From Campylobacter sp. RM16704 (GTDB lineage: Bacteria; Campylobacterota; Campylobacteria; Campylobacterales; Campylobacteraceae), in the NCBI RefSeq assembly GCF_000816245.1, contig NZ_CP007769.1:1272464-1336463 (forward strand): DNA of 64,000 nucleotides. The letters run 5' to 3'. Below are positions 30,943-40,225 of the stretch, piece after piece. The notes under the pieces are model-generated. The model was given only the letters and a program-made list of their open reading frames with translations. It had not been told where the DNA came from and made no database searches. A program made the translations under genes and the position numbers. Position 1 is the stretch's first letter, and each line of letters starts with the position of its first letter.

Positions 30943-31397
30943 TTTTTTTAAAAGATTTTATTTATTTATCACAAGATGAAATTAAATTGATTTTCAAATG
31001 GCGTAATAATGAAAATATTGCCAAATTTATGAAAACACAAAATATCAATTTAAAAGAACACTTAAATTTCTTATCCACATTAAAAACAGATGATACTAAA
31101 AAATATTTTTTAGTTTATAATGATAAAGATACCATCGGTGTAATTGATTTTATAAACATTACTGAAACTTCATGTGAATTTGGGCTTTATGGCATTAAAA
31201 AAGGAGTTGGAGATTTATTGATGGAAGAAATAAAAAACTATGCTTTTAATATCTTAAAAGTTCAAGTTTTAAACGCTTGTGTTTTTAAAGAAAATACAAA
31301 AGCTTTAAATTTATATTTAAAACATGATTTTACTATATATAGTGAAAATGATAAATTTTTCTTTGTTTGCTTAAATAGTAATGGGGGGGGGGTATAG
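30939..31397 (+). CDS. pseH: PseH acetyltransferase, copy 1, with 3' poly-G
   Basis: GNAT-family N-acetyltransferase that acetylates the 4-amino group of the Pse precursor using acetyl-CoA. 152 residues; [15 protein letters not shown] is a typical PseH N-terminus and KKGVGDLLM the acetyl-CoA loop. The 3' 225 bases are identical to copy 2 at 33.0-33.2 kb. The gene ends SNGGGV from a G10 tract at its natural C-terminus. The pairing with pseG makes this the housekeeping copy. Confidence 0.9.
   Translation: MIFLKDFIYLSQDEIKLIFKWRNNENIAKFMKTQNINLKEHLNFLSTLKTDDTKKYFLVYNDKDTIGVIDFINITETSCEFGLYGIKKGVGDLLMEEIKNYAFNILKVQVLNACVFKENTKALNLYLKHDFTIYSENDKFFFVCLNSNGGGV
31173..31397 (+). repeat. 225-bp perfect direct repeat, copy 1
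   Basis: Identical base for base to 33003-33227, including the G10 tract. It covers the C-terminal half of the two PseH-like genes. Confidence 0.95.
31383..31392 (+). repeat. Poly-G tract G10 at end of pseH copy 1
   Basis: Ten G just before TAG. At G9 the frame continues 12 further codons after the tract and ends at a TGA that overlaps the next ATG (31428) as ATGA; at G11 it ends about 25 bases before that ATG. Confidence 0.9.
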
Positions 31398-31427
31398 CCT
31401 AATTTTCATTTTTTTAAAGGTTGCAAT

Positions 31428-32114
31428 ATGAATGTAATCATTGCAACACACAAAAAACATGATATACAAAATTCATATTTATTAAAACAAAATTTCCAAA
31501 ATATAACATTCCATTTAATCACACAAAAATCACAATTAAATATTGGTTTTGTTGAAAAAATTAATCCTAAATATATATTTTTTTCTCATTGGTCATTTTT
31601 TATACCAAAAAATATTTACAATAATTACGAATGTATAGTTTTCCATCTTGGTAATTTACCATTTGGAAGAGGTGGTTCTCCTTTACAAAATTTAATCATA
31701 CGCGGTATATACGAAAGTAAAATTTGTGCATTAAGAGTTAATGAAATTTTAGATGGTGGAGATATTTACCTGCGTTATAAAGTTAAATTTAGCAAATTAA
31801 AAGCTCAGACAATATATGAAAAAATTTCAAAAATTATATATACAAAAATGATCCCAAATATTCTAACTTCCAATATCTGTCCTAAAAAGCAAAAAGGCAA
31901 AGTGGTTGTTTTTAAAAGAAGAACTCCACAAGAAAGCAATATAAATACTTTAAAAAAAATAAATATTACCAAAATATATGATTTTATAAGAATGCTTGAT
32001 GCTAAAGATTATCCAAAGGCTTTTTTACAAATTCAAAATATAAAAATTGAATTTTCAAACGCAAAATTAAAAAACAATACAATACAAGCAAAGGTAGAAA
32101 TTTATGAAAAATAA
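31428..32114 (+). CDS. Formyltransferase-like protein 1
   Basis: 228 residues of the methionyl-tRNA formyltransferase/GART fold. FHLGNLPFGRGGSP resembles the HxxxLP-RG-P core with its catalytic His, and ILDGGDIY supplies the Asp region. Sugar N-formyltransferases of this type use formyl-tetrahydrofolate to make N-formyl amino sugars. It lies after pseH and before a deacetylase, suggesting an N-acetyl to N-formyl swap on the nonulosonate. AAAGG precedes the ATG. Confidence 0.78.
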   Translation: MNVIIATHKKHDIQNSYLLKQNFQNITFHLITQKSQLNIGFVEKINPKYIFFSHWSFFIPKNIYNNYECIVFHLGNLPFGRGGSPLQNLIIRGIYESKICALRVNEILDGGDIYLRYKVKFSKLKAQTIYEKISKIIYTKMIPNILTSNICPKKQKGKVVVFKRRTPQESNINTLKKINITKIYDFIRMLDAKDYPKAFLQIQNIKIEFSNAKLKNNTIQAKVEIYEK

Positions 32115-32772
32115 AATATTAATTATAGCAGCTCATCCAGACGATGAAGTATTAGGATGCTTTGGTGCTGTTAGCAAGATGATAAAACAAGGATATGAAG
32201 CCTATACTCTCATTCTTGGAGAAGGAAAGACAAGTAGAAATGAAGAAAATATTGAAAATCAAAAAAGTATTTTTGAAAACGAACTTATTATGGCAAATAA
32301 TATTATAGGTGTTAAAAAAGTTTTTAGAGAATATTTTCCTGATAATAGTTTTGATAAAGTTGCTTTACTCAAAATAGTTAAAGCCATTGAAAATATAAAA
32401 AATGAAATTAAACCTAACATTATTTTTACTCATTATGAAAATGATTTAAATATAGATCATCAAATAACTTACCAAGCGACAATTACTGCAACAAGATCTT
32501 TGCCAGATGAAAGTGTTAAAGAAATTTATAGCTTTGAGATTCTTTCTAGCACAGAATGGAAATATCCGCTAAGTTTTAGTCCCGATGTTTTTTATGATAT
32601 AAGTGATACATTAAATTTAAAATTAAAGGCTATGTCTTGTTATAAATCTGAACTTAAAGATTTTCCGCATCCAAGAAGTTTAGAAGGTATAGAGCTTAAT
32701 GCAAAATATAATGGAATGAGAGTTGGATTAAAATATGCTGAAGCATTTAAAAGTATAAAAGTTATAAGATGA
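32104..32772 (+). CDS. PIG-L family deacetylase
   Basis: 222-residue zinc-dependent N-deacetylase. Zinc and catalytic residues are His11, Asp13 and Asp14 in AAHPDDEVLG, with a later histidine in LNIDHQ. It would remove an acetyl group from an amino sugar, exposing an amine for the formyl- or acyltransferases. It overlaps formyltransferase 1 by 11 bases and the second PseH by 4. Confidence 0.85.
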   Translation: MKNKILIIAAHPDDEVLGCFGAVSKMIKQGYEAYTLILGEGKTSRNEENIENQKSIFENELIMANNIIGVKKVFREYFPDNSFDKVALLKIVKAIENIKNEIKPNIIFTHYENDLNIDHQITYQATITATRSLPDESVKEIYSFEILSSTEWKYPLSFSPDVFYDISDTLNLKLKAMSCYKSELKDFPHPRSLEGIELNAKYNGMRVGLKYAEAFKSIKVIR

Positions 32773-33227
32773 TTGTTTATAAAGATTTTGTAAATTTAAA
32801 CCATAAAGAATGCAAAGAAATTTTAAAAATTAGAAATAGTAAAAATATAGCTAAATTTATGAAAAATCCTTACATAAACTATGAAGAACATTTAAATTTT
32901 ATACAAAAATTAAAAAATACTGCTACTAAAAAATATTTTTTAATATACAAAGAAAATAAAAAACTTGGAGTGATATATTTTACAAATATTAATAAAAATT
33001 CTTGTGAATTTGGGCTTTATGGCATTAAAAAAGGAGTTGGAGATTTATTGATGGAAGAAATAAAAAACTATGCTTTTAATATCTTAAAAGTTCAAGTTTT
33101 AAACGCTTGTGTTTTTAAAGAAAATACAAAAGCTTTAAATTTATATTTAAAACATGATTTTACTATATATAGTGAAAATGATAAATTTTTCTTTGTTTGC
33201 TTAAATAGTAATGGGGGGGGGGTATAG
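32769..33227 (+). CDS. PseH-like acetyltransferase, copy 2 (chimeric)
   Basis: 152 residues. The N-terminal half differs from copy 1 (for example LKIRNSKNIAKFMKN), whereas the last 75 codons are identical in DNA, G10 tract included. This looks like gene conversion or duplication of only the C-terminal part. The changed N-terminal half might alter the sugar accepted while the acetyl-CoA half is shared. ATGA overlap with the deacetylase gene. Confidence 0.82.
   Translation: MIVYKDFVNLNHKECKEILKIRNSKNIAKFMKNPYINYEEHLNFIQKLKNTATKKYFLIYKENKKLGVIYFTNINKNSCEFGLYGIKKGVGDLLMEEIKNYAFNILKVQVLNACVFKENTKALNLYLKHDFTIYSENDKFFFVCLNSNGGGV
33003..33227 (+). repeat. 225-bp perfect direct repeat, copy 2
   Basis: Same as 31173-31397, offset 1830 bases. 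Recombination between the copies would remove formyltransferase 1 and the deacetylase and leave one hybrid pseH. Confidence 0.95.
33213..33222 (+). repeat. Poly-G tract G10 at end of pseH copy 2
   Basis: Ten G before TAG. At G11 the frame extends to a TAA that overlaps the next ATG (33277) as TAATG; at G9 it stops around 33261. Confidence 0.9.
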
Positions 33228-33276
33228 TTTATCGTTTTCACATATGCAACCCAACCTTCTTTAAAAAGGTTGTATA

Positions 33277-33897
33277 ATGAAAATCGCTTTACTTACCTCG
33301 CCAAATCAATGGTTTGTACCTTATGTTAAAAAATTACAAAAACTAATTTCTAATTCGACAATATTTTATGAATATGAGCAAATAAAAAATTATGATATAG
33401 TATTTATACTTTCCTATCATAAAATTATCTCAAAAAAATTTTTACAGTCTAATAAACACAATATAGTCATACACGCTTCAAACCTACCTCAAGGAAAAGG
33501 TTGGGCTCCGCTGTTTCATCAAATTATAGAAGGTAAAAATAAAATCGTTTTTACTTTATTTGAAGCAAGCGAAAAAACAGATAGTGGAGATATATATTTA
33601 CAAAAAACACTATTATTAGATGGTCTGGAACTTTATGATGAGCTAAGAACAAAACAAGCAAATTTCACAATAAAACTTTGTCTTGAATTTATAAACTCCT
33701 TTTCAAAAATTCTTAAAAAACCTCAAAAAGGGAAAGAAAGTTTTTATCCAAAAAGAACTTTCAAAGATCATGAACTTGATATAAACAAAACCATAGATGA
33801 ACAATTTAACCTTTTAAGAATATCAAGTAATGAAGAATTTCCAGCATTTTTCTATAAAAATGGTAAAAAATTTATAATTAAAATTTATTCTGAATAA
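33277..33897 (+). CDS. Formyltransferase-like protein 2
   Basis: 206 residues of the formyltransferase fold; HASNLPQGKGWAP holds the catalytic His region and TDSGDIY the Asp. It is shorter than copy 1 and only distantly similar to it, so it probably has another sugar substrate. It follows PseH copy 2 just as copy 1 follows PseH copy 1, giving two acetyltransferase-formyltransferase pairs. Confidence 0.78.
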   Translation: MKIALLTSPNQWFVPYVKKLQKLISNSTIFYEYEQIKNYDIVFILSYHKIISKKFLQSNKHNIVIHASNLPQGKGWAPLFHQIIEGKNKIVFTLFEASEKTDSGDIYLQKTLLLDGLELYDELRTKQANFTIKLCLEFINSFSKILKKPQKGKESFYPKRTFKDHELDINKTIDEQFNLLRISSNEEFPAFFYKNGKKFIIKIYSE

Positions 33898-33902
33898 TTA
33901 GA

Positions 33903-33908
33903 TATAAT
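33903..33908 (+). promoter_or_regulatory. -10 box for methyltransferase B
   Basis: TATAAT 23 bases before the ATG at 33931, followed by AAAAAGGA, giving a very short leader. Confidence 0.45.
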
Positions 33909-33930
33909 TAAGCAAAAAAAGGAATAATAA

Positions 33931-34527
33931 ATGAATAAAAAAGATATTTGGGAAAATATATATAAAGAACGTTCAAGATGTATTTTATACCCTAGTGAAA
34001 ATTTTGTTGGTTTTTTTTATAGAACTTTTATAAAAGAAAAAAAAGAAAATATTAGCATACTTGAATTAGGTTGTGGCTGGGGAAATAATTTGAATTTTCT
34101 ACGACAAGAAGGATATAACCCTACTGGGATAGATTTTTCTCAAGAGGCTGTTGATTATCTAAAAAAACAAAATTACGATGTTCATTGTAACAACATTTCA
34201 CAAATAGATGTAAATAAATATCAGTCTAAATTTGATCTAATTTATGCTTGTGGAGTTTTAGAATGTAATAATATACCAGATATTGAAAAAACACTACTTT
34301 TTTGCTACAAAGCTTTAAAAGAAAATGGAAAAATTTATATTCTTAGCACAAATAATGATTTTTACGATAAAGACTTAGTACCTACACCGATAACAAAAGA
34401 ATTGTTCTTATCAATTATAAAAAAATACGATATTAATTTCAAAAATATACAGATTGATTATTTAACAAAAACTTTATATAATCAAGAAAAAACTATAAAA
34501 TTAATAGAAATAACATGTTCTAAATAG
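33931..34527 (+). CDS. Class I SAM-dependent methyltransferase (B)
   Basis: 198 residues with SAM loop ILELGCGWGNN near residue 45 and a YACGVLE segment. It belongs to the same broad class as methyltransferase A, but the sequences are not closely similar. A methyl group on an acyl or glyceroyl substituent is a plausible product. It lies 6 bases before the YkgJ-type gene. Confidence 0.8.
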   Translation: MNKKDIWENIYKERSRCILYPSENFVGFFYRTFIKEKKENISILELGCGWGNNLNFLRQEGYNPTGIDFSQEAVDYLKKQNYDVHCNNISQIDVNKYQSKFDLIYACGVLECNNIPDIEKTLLFCYKALKENGKIYILSTNNDFYDKDLVPTPITKELFLSIIKKYDINFKNIQIDYLTKTLYNQEKTIKLIEITCSK

Positions 34528-34533
34528 TCAAAA

Positions 34534-35292
34534 ATGAATAATAAAAATATTTTTTTTAAAAATTTACATAATATAGAATTTGTTTTTTTTAAGAATTGTT
34601 ATACCACATGTAATGGTTATTGTTGCAAAAATTTTCATTCTACTAATTTTAATTTTTTAAATCAAGAAGAGGTTATCATACCACTATTAGAATCAGAATT
34701 TCAAGCTTTAAATAGTATTCAAAAAAAATCTTTTTTAAATTTTAAAGAAAAAATTTTTACTCTGCAAAATGGAAAAAAAATAAAAATATATTTTCTTAAA
34801 TGCTCTTCTAAGGGGTTATGTTTTCCTCACTATTGCAGACCACTACTTTGTAAAATCTATCCATATTTTCCAATTGTAGATTTTGAGGGAAATTTTTTAG
34901 GTGTTCGAGAATGTGCATTTTTAGATTTATTTTACAAAAATGATACCAATCATCCTTGTACTTTAATTAACCAACACAAACAACAGCTAATTGAAGAATT
35001 TGAAAAATCCACAACAATACTCAGACAAGAACCTATTATGATTTTTGTTTTTATGGTTCTAAAATGTCTAGATGAAGCATTGGTGCTACACTTTAGCAAA
35101 AAATTTCAAAATAAAATCTATTTAGATAAATTAAATTTAGAAGAAAAAAAACTTTTTTTTAAAATTTATGAACACAATGCTTTAACTTTTGAAGCATGGA
35201 AAACACAAGAATTTTCAAATAAAGTCGTTCATATATACAATAAATTAGAACAAAAATATGGTGAAGAATTTACCCAGTATTTTTTTGACTAA
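34534..35292 (+). CDS. YkgJ-type cysteine-cluster protein, large form (copy B)
   Basis: 252 residues, a clear paralogue of 20380-21129: same CYTTCNGYCCKN cluster, KCSSKGLCFP, LLCKIYPYFP and a GVREC segment, and the same extra helical C-terminal part. The family is thought to chelate zinc or iron; function unknown. No strong ribosome site is visible, so it is probably coupled to the methyltransferase 6 bases upstream. The two copies lie on opposite strands at the two sides of the accessory part of the locus. Confidence 0.65.
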   Translation: MNNKNIFFKNLHNIEFVFFKNCYTTCNGYCCKNFHSTNFNFLNQEEVIIPLLESEFQALNSIQKKSFLNFKEKIFTLQNGKKIKIYFLKCSSKGLCFPHYCRPLLCKIYPYFPIVDFEGNFLGVRECAFLDLFYKNDTNHPCTLINQHKQQLIEEFEKSTTILRQEPIMIFVFMVLKCLDEALVLHFSKKFQNKIYLDKLNLEEKKLFFKIYEHNALTFEAWKTQEFSNKVVHIYNKLEQKYGEEFTQYFFD

Positions 35293-35302
35293 GGTTTAAA
35301 AT

Positions 35303-36082
35303 ATGGATTTGACATTACTTCCCTATATGATTATAGGGGTTTTTTCAGGTATAGCTTCGGGAGTTTTTGGTATAGGTGGTGGTATGATTATTGTTCCTTT
35401 TATGCTTACTCTAGGGCTTAGCTCTCATCATGCTGTTGCAATTTCAGTAGTACAAATGATCTTTGCTTCTATTTTTGGTTCATATTTAAACTACAAAAAG
35501 AAAAATTTAATCTTAAAAGATGGTTTTATCATAGGTTTTGGTGGCTTTTTAGGTGCAATGTTTAGCGGAGTTTTACTTTCGTATTTTTCAGATATAACCT
35601 TAACAGGCATTTTTTTATGTGTAAGCATTATTTTCTTCTTAAAATTTGCCTTTAATCAGAAAAGCACCATTAGCAATATTAATCATTCTAGTGCCTTAAA
35701 AAATTCTATTTTATTAATTTGTGGTGTATTTACAGGAATTTTTGCCATATCTTTAGGAATTGGCGGGGGACTTTTAATCACACCTATTTTGGTATATTTT
35801 TTAGGCTATGATACCAAAAAAGTAGTACCACTTAGCTTATTTTTTGTAATATTTGCTTCAATTTCAGGGATTAGTTCTTTTGTATATAATGACATTATTG
35901 ATAAAGAAGTGTTACAAAATGGAAGCTTAGTAGGACTTAGCTCTATGCTAGGGGTTTATCTTGGCATCAAAATTATGGAAAAACTTAATCTTAAATCCCA
36001 TCGTATAGCACTTTTAGGAATTTACACTCTTTCTATAAGTATGACTATTATTAGTTTAATTAAAAAGCTAAATTTATTTTAA
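35303..36082 (+). CDS. TauE/SafE family sulfite or organic-anion exporter
   Basis: 259-residue inner-membrane protein with about eight hydrophobic helices and the repeated glycine-rich motif GVFGIGGGMI near residue 20 and ISLGIGGGLL in the second half, typical of TauE/SafE. The substrate is unknown. The 3' end overlaps convergent flhB by 9 bases. It lies where the glycosylation locus meets the flhB block. Confidence 0.82.
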   Translation: MDLTLLPYMIIGVFSGIASGVFGIGGGMIIVPFMLTLGLSSHHAVAISVVQMIFASIFGSYLNYKKKNLILKDGFIIGFGGFLGAMFSGVLLSYFSDITLTGIFLCVSIIFFLKFAFNQKSTISNINHSSALKNSILLICGVFTGIFAISLGIGGGLLITPILVYFLGYDTKKVVPLSLFFVIFASISGISSFVYNDIIDKEVLQNGSLVGLSSMLGVYLGIKIMEKLNLKSHRIALLGIYTLSISMTIISLIKKLNLF

Positions 36083-37150
36083 CCTATCAGCAAATTTTTG
36101 TCGATTAGAAGTATAAACAAAACTTAAAACTTCCGCTACTGCTTTAAAAAGTTCTGGTGGGATAAGATCATTTACCTCGCAAGATTTGTAAAGCTCTCTT
36201 GCTAAAGGAGGATTTTCATAAATCATAACATTATACTCATATGCCATATCTTTGATACGCAAAGCTAAAAAATCTACCCCCTTAGCTAATACTTTAGGTG
36301 CTGATTCTTTAGAACTATCATAACGCAAAGCAACTGCATAATGAGTAGGGTTAGTTATTACTACATCAGCACTTGCAACATCTTGTACCATTCTACGCCT
36401 TGCTGCTTCCATTTGCAAACGACGAATTCGTCCTTTTACCAAAGGATCTCCTTCGCTTTGTTTATATTCATCTTTAATTTCTTGCTTACTCATACGCAAA
36501 TTTTTAAAATACTGATATCTTACTAAAAGTATATCCAAAAGACCTATAATCAAAAAAGCTATAATAACAACAGCAGCCAAGATTATAGCTTTATCTCTAA
36601 GCCACAAAAGTTGTGGATAAATCGTATAAAGTTCTACTCTAGGAAGCTCTTTCATAAACTGCAACAAAAAAACAAAAGCAATACCAAAGACAATACCTAC
36701 TTTAAATGTAATTTTTATTGCTTCAATGATTTTTTTCAAAGAAAAAAGATTTTTCAGTCCATTTATAGGATTAATTTTATTGAAATTTGGAGTGATTGGT
36801 TTGGTAGTAAAAATAAACCCAAATTGCATTAAATTTCCAAGTACACCTGCCACCATAATTGTTAAGGTAATAGGTAAAACCATAATAAACATTTCTATCA
36901 TAGTTTTAATAATAATTTTTTGTAAAATTTTTAAGTCAAGCTCAATACCTATAAAGCTTTGATAATATCTATACAAACCACTAATTCTCTCTCCTATAAA
37001 AGGTAACATAAACAAAACCGCAACTACAGCTACAACAAGCACAGCTACTGCAGATGCATCTTGACTTTTTGGAACATTTCCCTCTTTGCGTGCATCTTCT
37101 ATTTTTTTGGACGTGGGTTCTTCTGTTTTTTCTTGATCATCAGCAGCCAT
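36074..37150 (-). CDS. flhB: Flagellar type III export switch protein
   Basis: 358-residue membrane part of the flagellar export apparatus. Four N-terminal helices are followed by a cytoplasmic domain with the self-cleaving NPTH motif (VITNPTHYAVAL), which switches export from hook to filament. In Campylobacter FlhB is also needed for the sigma-54 flagellar genes. It is complete. Confidence 0.96.
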   Translation of the reverse strand: MAADDQEKTEEPTSKKIEDARKEGNVPKSQDASAVAVLVVAVVAVLFMLPFIGERISGLYRYYQSFIGIELDLKILQKIIIKTMIEMFIMVLPITLTIMVAGVLGNLMQFGFIFTTKPITPNFNKINPINGLKNLFSLKKIIEAIKITFKVGIVFGIAFVFLLQFMKELPRVELYTIYPQLLWLRDKAIILAAVVIIAFLIIGLLDILLVRYQYFKNLRMSKQEIKDEYKQSEGDPLVKGRIRRLQMEAARRRMVQDVASADVVITNPTHYAVALRYDSSKESAPKVLAKGVDFLALRIKDMAYEYNVMIYENPPLARELYKSCEVNDLIPPELFKAVAEVLSFVYTSNRQKFADRLK

Positions 37151-37235
37151 AAAAAAACCTTGTAAAAAATTAAAACAAGATTATAACATTTAAATCCAAG
37201 TATCTACAAATTTAAACACTTGGATTTTTACTTAA

Positions 37236-39215
37236 CTAAAACTTCTTCTTCCTAGCATCTTCTAAGATATCATTAGCAATTTGATTTACATTCTCAGATA
37301 TTGCAGCACTATCTTTTGCTATTTTTAAGTTTTCTTGGGTTACATGATCAATTTGAGCTACAGCATCATTTATTTGAGTAATACCTGTAGTTTGTTCTTT
37401 AATACTTTCACCCATTTCATTAATAGATTGAACTAAGATATTAGTATTAGCTTCTATTTCACCTAATGATTTTTGAGTTCTTTCAGCTAGATTTCTTACT
37501 TCATCAGCAACAACAGCAAAGCCACGTCCGTGCTCACCTGCACGAGCAGCTTCAATAGCAGCATTTAATGCAAGTAGATTGATTTGATCAGCAATATCTC
37601 CTATGATAGAAGTAACATTTTTAATCTCTTCACTTTGAGCTATAACTTCACTAGTTTTATGAGATACATTTTGCATAGAAGAAGTAATTTCTTCTAAAGC
37701 AGCAGCTGTTTCTTCTAAAGAAGAAGCTTGGCTAGATGAAGAATCAGTTAAGTTCTTAACAGCATTTTGTAATTTACCACTCTCATCAGCTAATAAAGAA
37801 GCAAATTCAGATGATTGTTTTAACATATCAATGATTTCTTTACCTAGGGTATTAGTTGTTACTTCAACACCACCTTTAGCATTTTTAACTTCAGTGGTAA
37901 AGTCTAACGCTTTATAGCTATCAAATACTCTATTAATTTCATTCATATTAGAACCAACTTTTGCTTCTAATACATTAAGCATTTCATTTAAAACATTTTT
38001 TAATTCTATTAATTGAGGATTAGCTGGAACTGCTGTAATTCTTGCTGTGAAATTACCACTTTCTATTTCTTTAGCAGTTTCTACTGATTGTTCTACTGCT
38101 TTAGAATCTTGTTCTAATGCATTTTTAGTTTTAGTGATGTTTTCATTGATGGCTTTAGCCATAGCACCAAGTTCATCATTGGTATTTACATTAATCATAG
38201 CTGAATCTTTGGTTTTATGATTGATAAAATCAAAGAAAGAGTTAAGACCGGTTTGGATTGTTTGGAGTGGAGATAGGTAGTAAGAAATAATAAAATACAA
38301 TAAAATAATACTAGCTATACTGGTAAAAATTACAATAGTTGTTTGAATATATGCTATTTTTAGCACTGGTGCTTCAATAACTTCTATATTTTCTCCAGCA
38401 CAAGTTGTATAACTACCAATTTTTACACAGATACCGAATTTATCTTTTCCATCTTGAGTTGTATAGTTAAAAATATTATAATCTCCTACTTTTTCAAAAG
38501 CCTTTGCAATTGTAACAATATCTGGATTTTGCTCTTCACTTATCAAAGATTTATCAGTTGATGCAAATACCGTATATGCGTGATCAAATACAAAGGTTCT
38601 TCCTGGTAATTCACCAAATCTATTTTGTAAATCTTCTACCAAAATATCAATAGCCAATATACCAATAAATTTATCGTCTTTAACCAAAGGCATAGAATAA
38701 GTAAAACATGGCAAACCAGTTGTCACATCAATATAAGCAGCGGTTATATGCAAACCATTTCTTTTTCTAGCTTCAATATAAAATTCTCTTGTTGTTGCAT
38801 CATAATCATCCGCTTTGCCATAAATTCCATAATCTAATCCTTTACTATCACTATCAGGATCACTTACTATTAATTCTCCGTTTGGCTGAGCTATATAAAC
38901 TGCTAAATAATTATTTATATCTCTATAAGTTTTAAGAATTTTTCCTGTATTTTCCATAAGTTTTTCTGGTGAATTTAGCTCACTATAAGGAATTTTCATA
39001 ATAGCTTCAGAAAGTTTTTTTAAAGCTTTTGTGTTAAAATTTTGGAAATCTCTCATTGAACTTTCTGCAGTTTTAACATAATTAATCTCTGCATTAACTA
39101 CTTCATAATTTAATGCTTTTTTTGTAAAAATAAAACTCATAATGCCGAGTATTATAAGACATACAATAGCTATGATATTTGCAATTAACGAAATTTTTAA
39201 TTTAATACTTTTCAT
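37236..39215 (-). CDS. Methyl-accepting chemotaxis protein, dCache type
   Basis: 659-residue transmembrane chemoreceptor. Helix 1 is near residues 10-30, a periplasmic dCache-like sensing domain spans about 40-290 (with [16 protein letters not shown]), helix 2 is near 300, then a HAMP-like part and a signalling domain ending near residue 655 with the tip [16 protein letters not shown]. It would report a ligand to CheA/CheW. Ligand unknown. Group A Tlp receptors of C. jejuni have this layout. It sits between flhB and ahpC, which I recall as adjacent in C. jejuni. Confidence 0.93.
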   Translation of the reverse strand: MKSIKLKISLIANIIAIVCLIILGIMSFIFTKKALNYEVVNAEINYVKTAESSMRDFQNFNTKALKKLSEAIMKIPYSELNSPEKLMENTGKILKTYRDINNYLAVYIAQPNGELIVSDPDSDSKGLDYGIYGKADDYDATTREFYIEARKRNGLHITAAYIDVTTGLPCFTYSMPLVKDDKFIGILAIDILVEDLQNRFGELPGRTFVFDHAYTVFASTDKSLISEEQNPDIVTIAKAFEKVGDYNIFNYTTQDGKDKFGICVKIGSYTTCAGENIEVIEAPVLKIAYIQTTIVIFTSIASIILLYFIISYYLSPLQTIQTGLNSFFDFINHKTKDSAMINVNTNDELGAMAKAINENITKTKNALEQDSKAVEQSVETAKEIESGNFTARITAVPANPQLIELKNVLNEMLNVLEAKVGSNMNEINRVFDSYKALDFTTEVKNAKGGVEVTTNTLGKEIIDMLKQSSEFASLLADESGKLQNAVKNLTDSSSSQASSLEETAAALEEITSSMQNVSHKTSEVIAQSEEIKNVTSIIGDIADQINLLALNAAIEAARAGEHGRGFAVVADEVRNLAERTQKSLGEIEANTNILVQSINEMGESIKEQTTGITQINDAVAQIDHVTQENLKIAKDSAAISENVNQIANDILEDARKKKF

Positions 39216-39529
39216 CGAAAAATCCTTTTGTATTTTTTGTATAAATTTTGTAAATATTAAAAATACTAAATTACTTATAAAATAAATTTATTGATTAAAT
39301 TTTTCATATTTTCTCCTTTGATATTTTTAAACATAAATTAGATGAGAAATTTTACAAAAATAAAAAAACGAAAAAGATAAGGATTATAAATATAAATTTA
39401 ATATAAAGTATAATTTAGAAATCAATATTAAAAACAATATTTTAGTAGTATTAAAAAAGATTCTAAATTTAGTAAAATACTATAATTTAGAATCTATATT
39501 ATAACAATTATAAAAAAGCTAAAAAAATT
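39216..39529. other. Intergenic gap before chemoreceptor gene
   Basis: 314 AT-rich bases. The left part holds the chemoreceptor leader (AAAAGGA near 39223-39230 on the minus strand); the right part holds the ahpC terminator described separately. I see no coding sequence. Confidence 0.5.
39451..39495 (-). terminator. Rho-independent terminator of ahpC
   Basis: Perfect 12-base stem AGATTCTAAATT (39458-39469) and AATTTAGAATCT (39484-39495), followed on the minus strand by TTTTT. Confidence 0.7.
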
Positions 39530-40126
39530 TTATAATTTATTTTCATTTTTACTTAAATAATCAGCAACACCTTTAGGATCTGCTTTCATACCTTCATCAC
39601 CTTTATTCCATCCTGCTGGACAAACTTCACCATATTCATTTGTAAACAACATAGTATCCACCATTCTAAGCATCTCATCAATATTTCTTCCAAGTGGTAA
39701 GTCATTTATAACAGCATGACGAATTGTTCCATCAGCATCCAATAAGAAAGAACCTCTTAAAGCAACCGCTTCTTCAAACAAAACATCAAAATTTCTAGCA
39801 ATTTGTTTTGTTAAATCAGCCACTAAAGGAAATTTAACTTGACCTATACCACCTTGATTAACTGGCATATTTTTCCATGCAAAATGAGAAAATTCATTAT
39901 CGCAAGATACACCTATTACTTCTATACCTCTTTCTTTAAAATCTTGATATCTTTTATCAAAAGCTATAATTTCAGATGGACAAACAAAAGTGAAATCTTT
40001 TGGGTAGAAAAACACTACTGCACCTTTTGGCCCTATATTTTTATAAAGGTTAAAATCTCCAACTATTTCATTATTTCCTAATACAGCTGGTGCTGTAAAA
40101 TCAGTAGCTTTTTTAGTTACTATCAT
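39530..40126 (-). CDS. ahpC: Alkyl hydroperoxide reductase, 2-Cys peroxiredoxin
   Basis: Cytoplasmic peroxidase of 198 residues. The peroxidatic cysteine is Cys49 in FTFVCPSE, the resolving one Cys169 in EVCPAGW. In C. jejuni it is repressed by PerR, which is encoded near 63 kb here. It is divergent from fdxA. Confidence 0.95.
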   Translation of the reverse strand: MIVTKKATDFTAPAVLGNNEIVGDFNLYKNIGPKGAVVFFYPKDFTFVCPSEIIAFDKRYQDFKERGIEVIGVSCDNEFSHFAWKNMPVNQGGIGQVKFPLVADLTKQIARNFDVLFEEAVALRGSFLLDADGTIRHAVINDLPLGRNIDEMLRMVDTMLFTNEYGEVCPAGWNKGDEGMKADPKGVADYLSKNENKL

Positions 40127-40225
40127 TTTTATCTCCTAAATAATAAATTTTATTTATAACGAAATAATATCATTTGTAAATTTAAAAATTTATTAATTGT
40201 GTAAAATTATCCAAGATTTGATTTT

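Noticed and set aside
31173-33227. Direct repeat as part of a CRISPR or insertion sequence
   Set aside because: The repeat lies fully within coding sequence of PseH-like genes, occurs only twice and has no transposase or terminal inverted repeats.
36626-36962. Plus-strand frames opposite flhB
   Set aside because: Shadows of the FlhB membrane helices, with no supporting signals.
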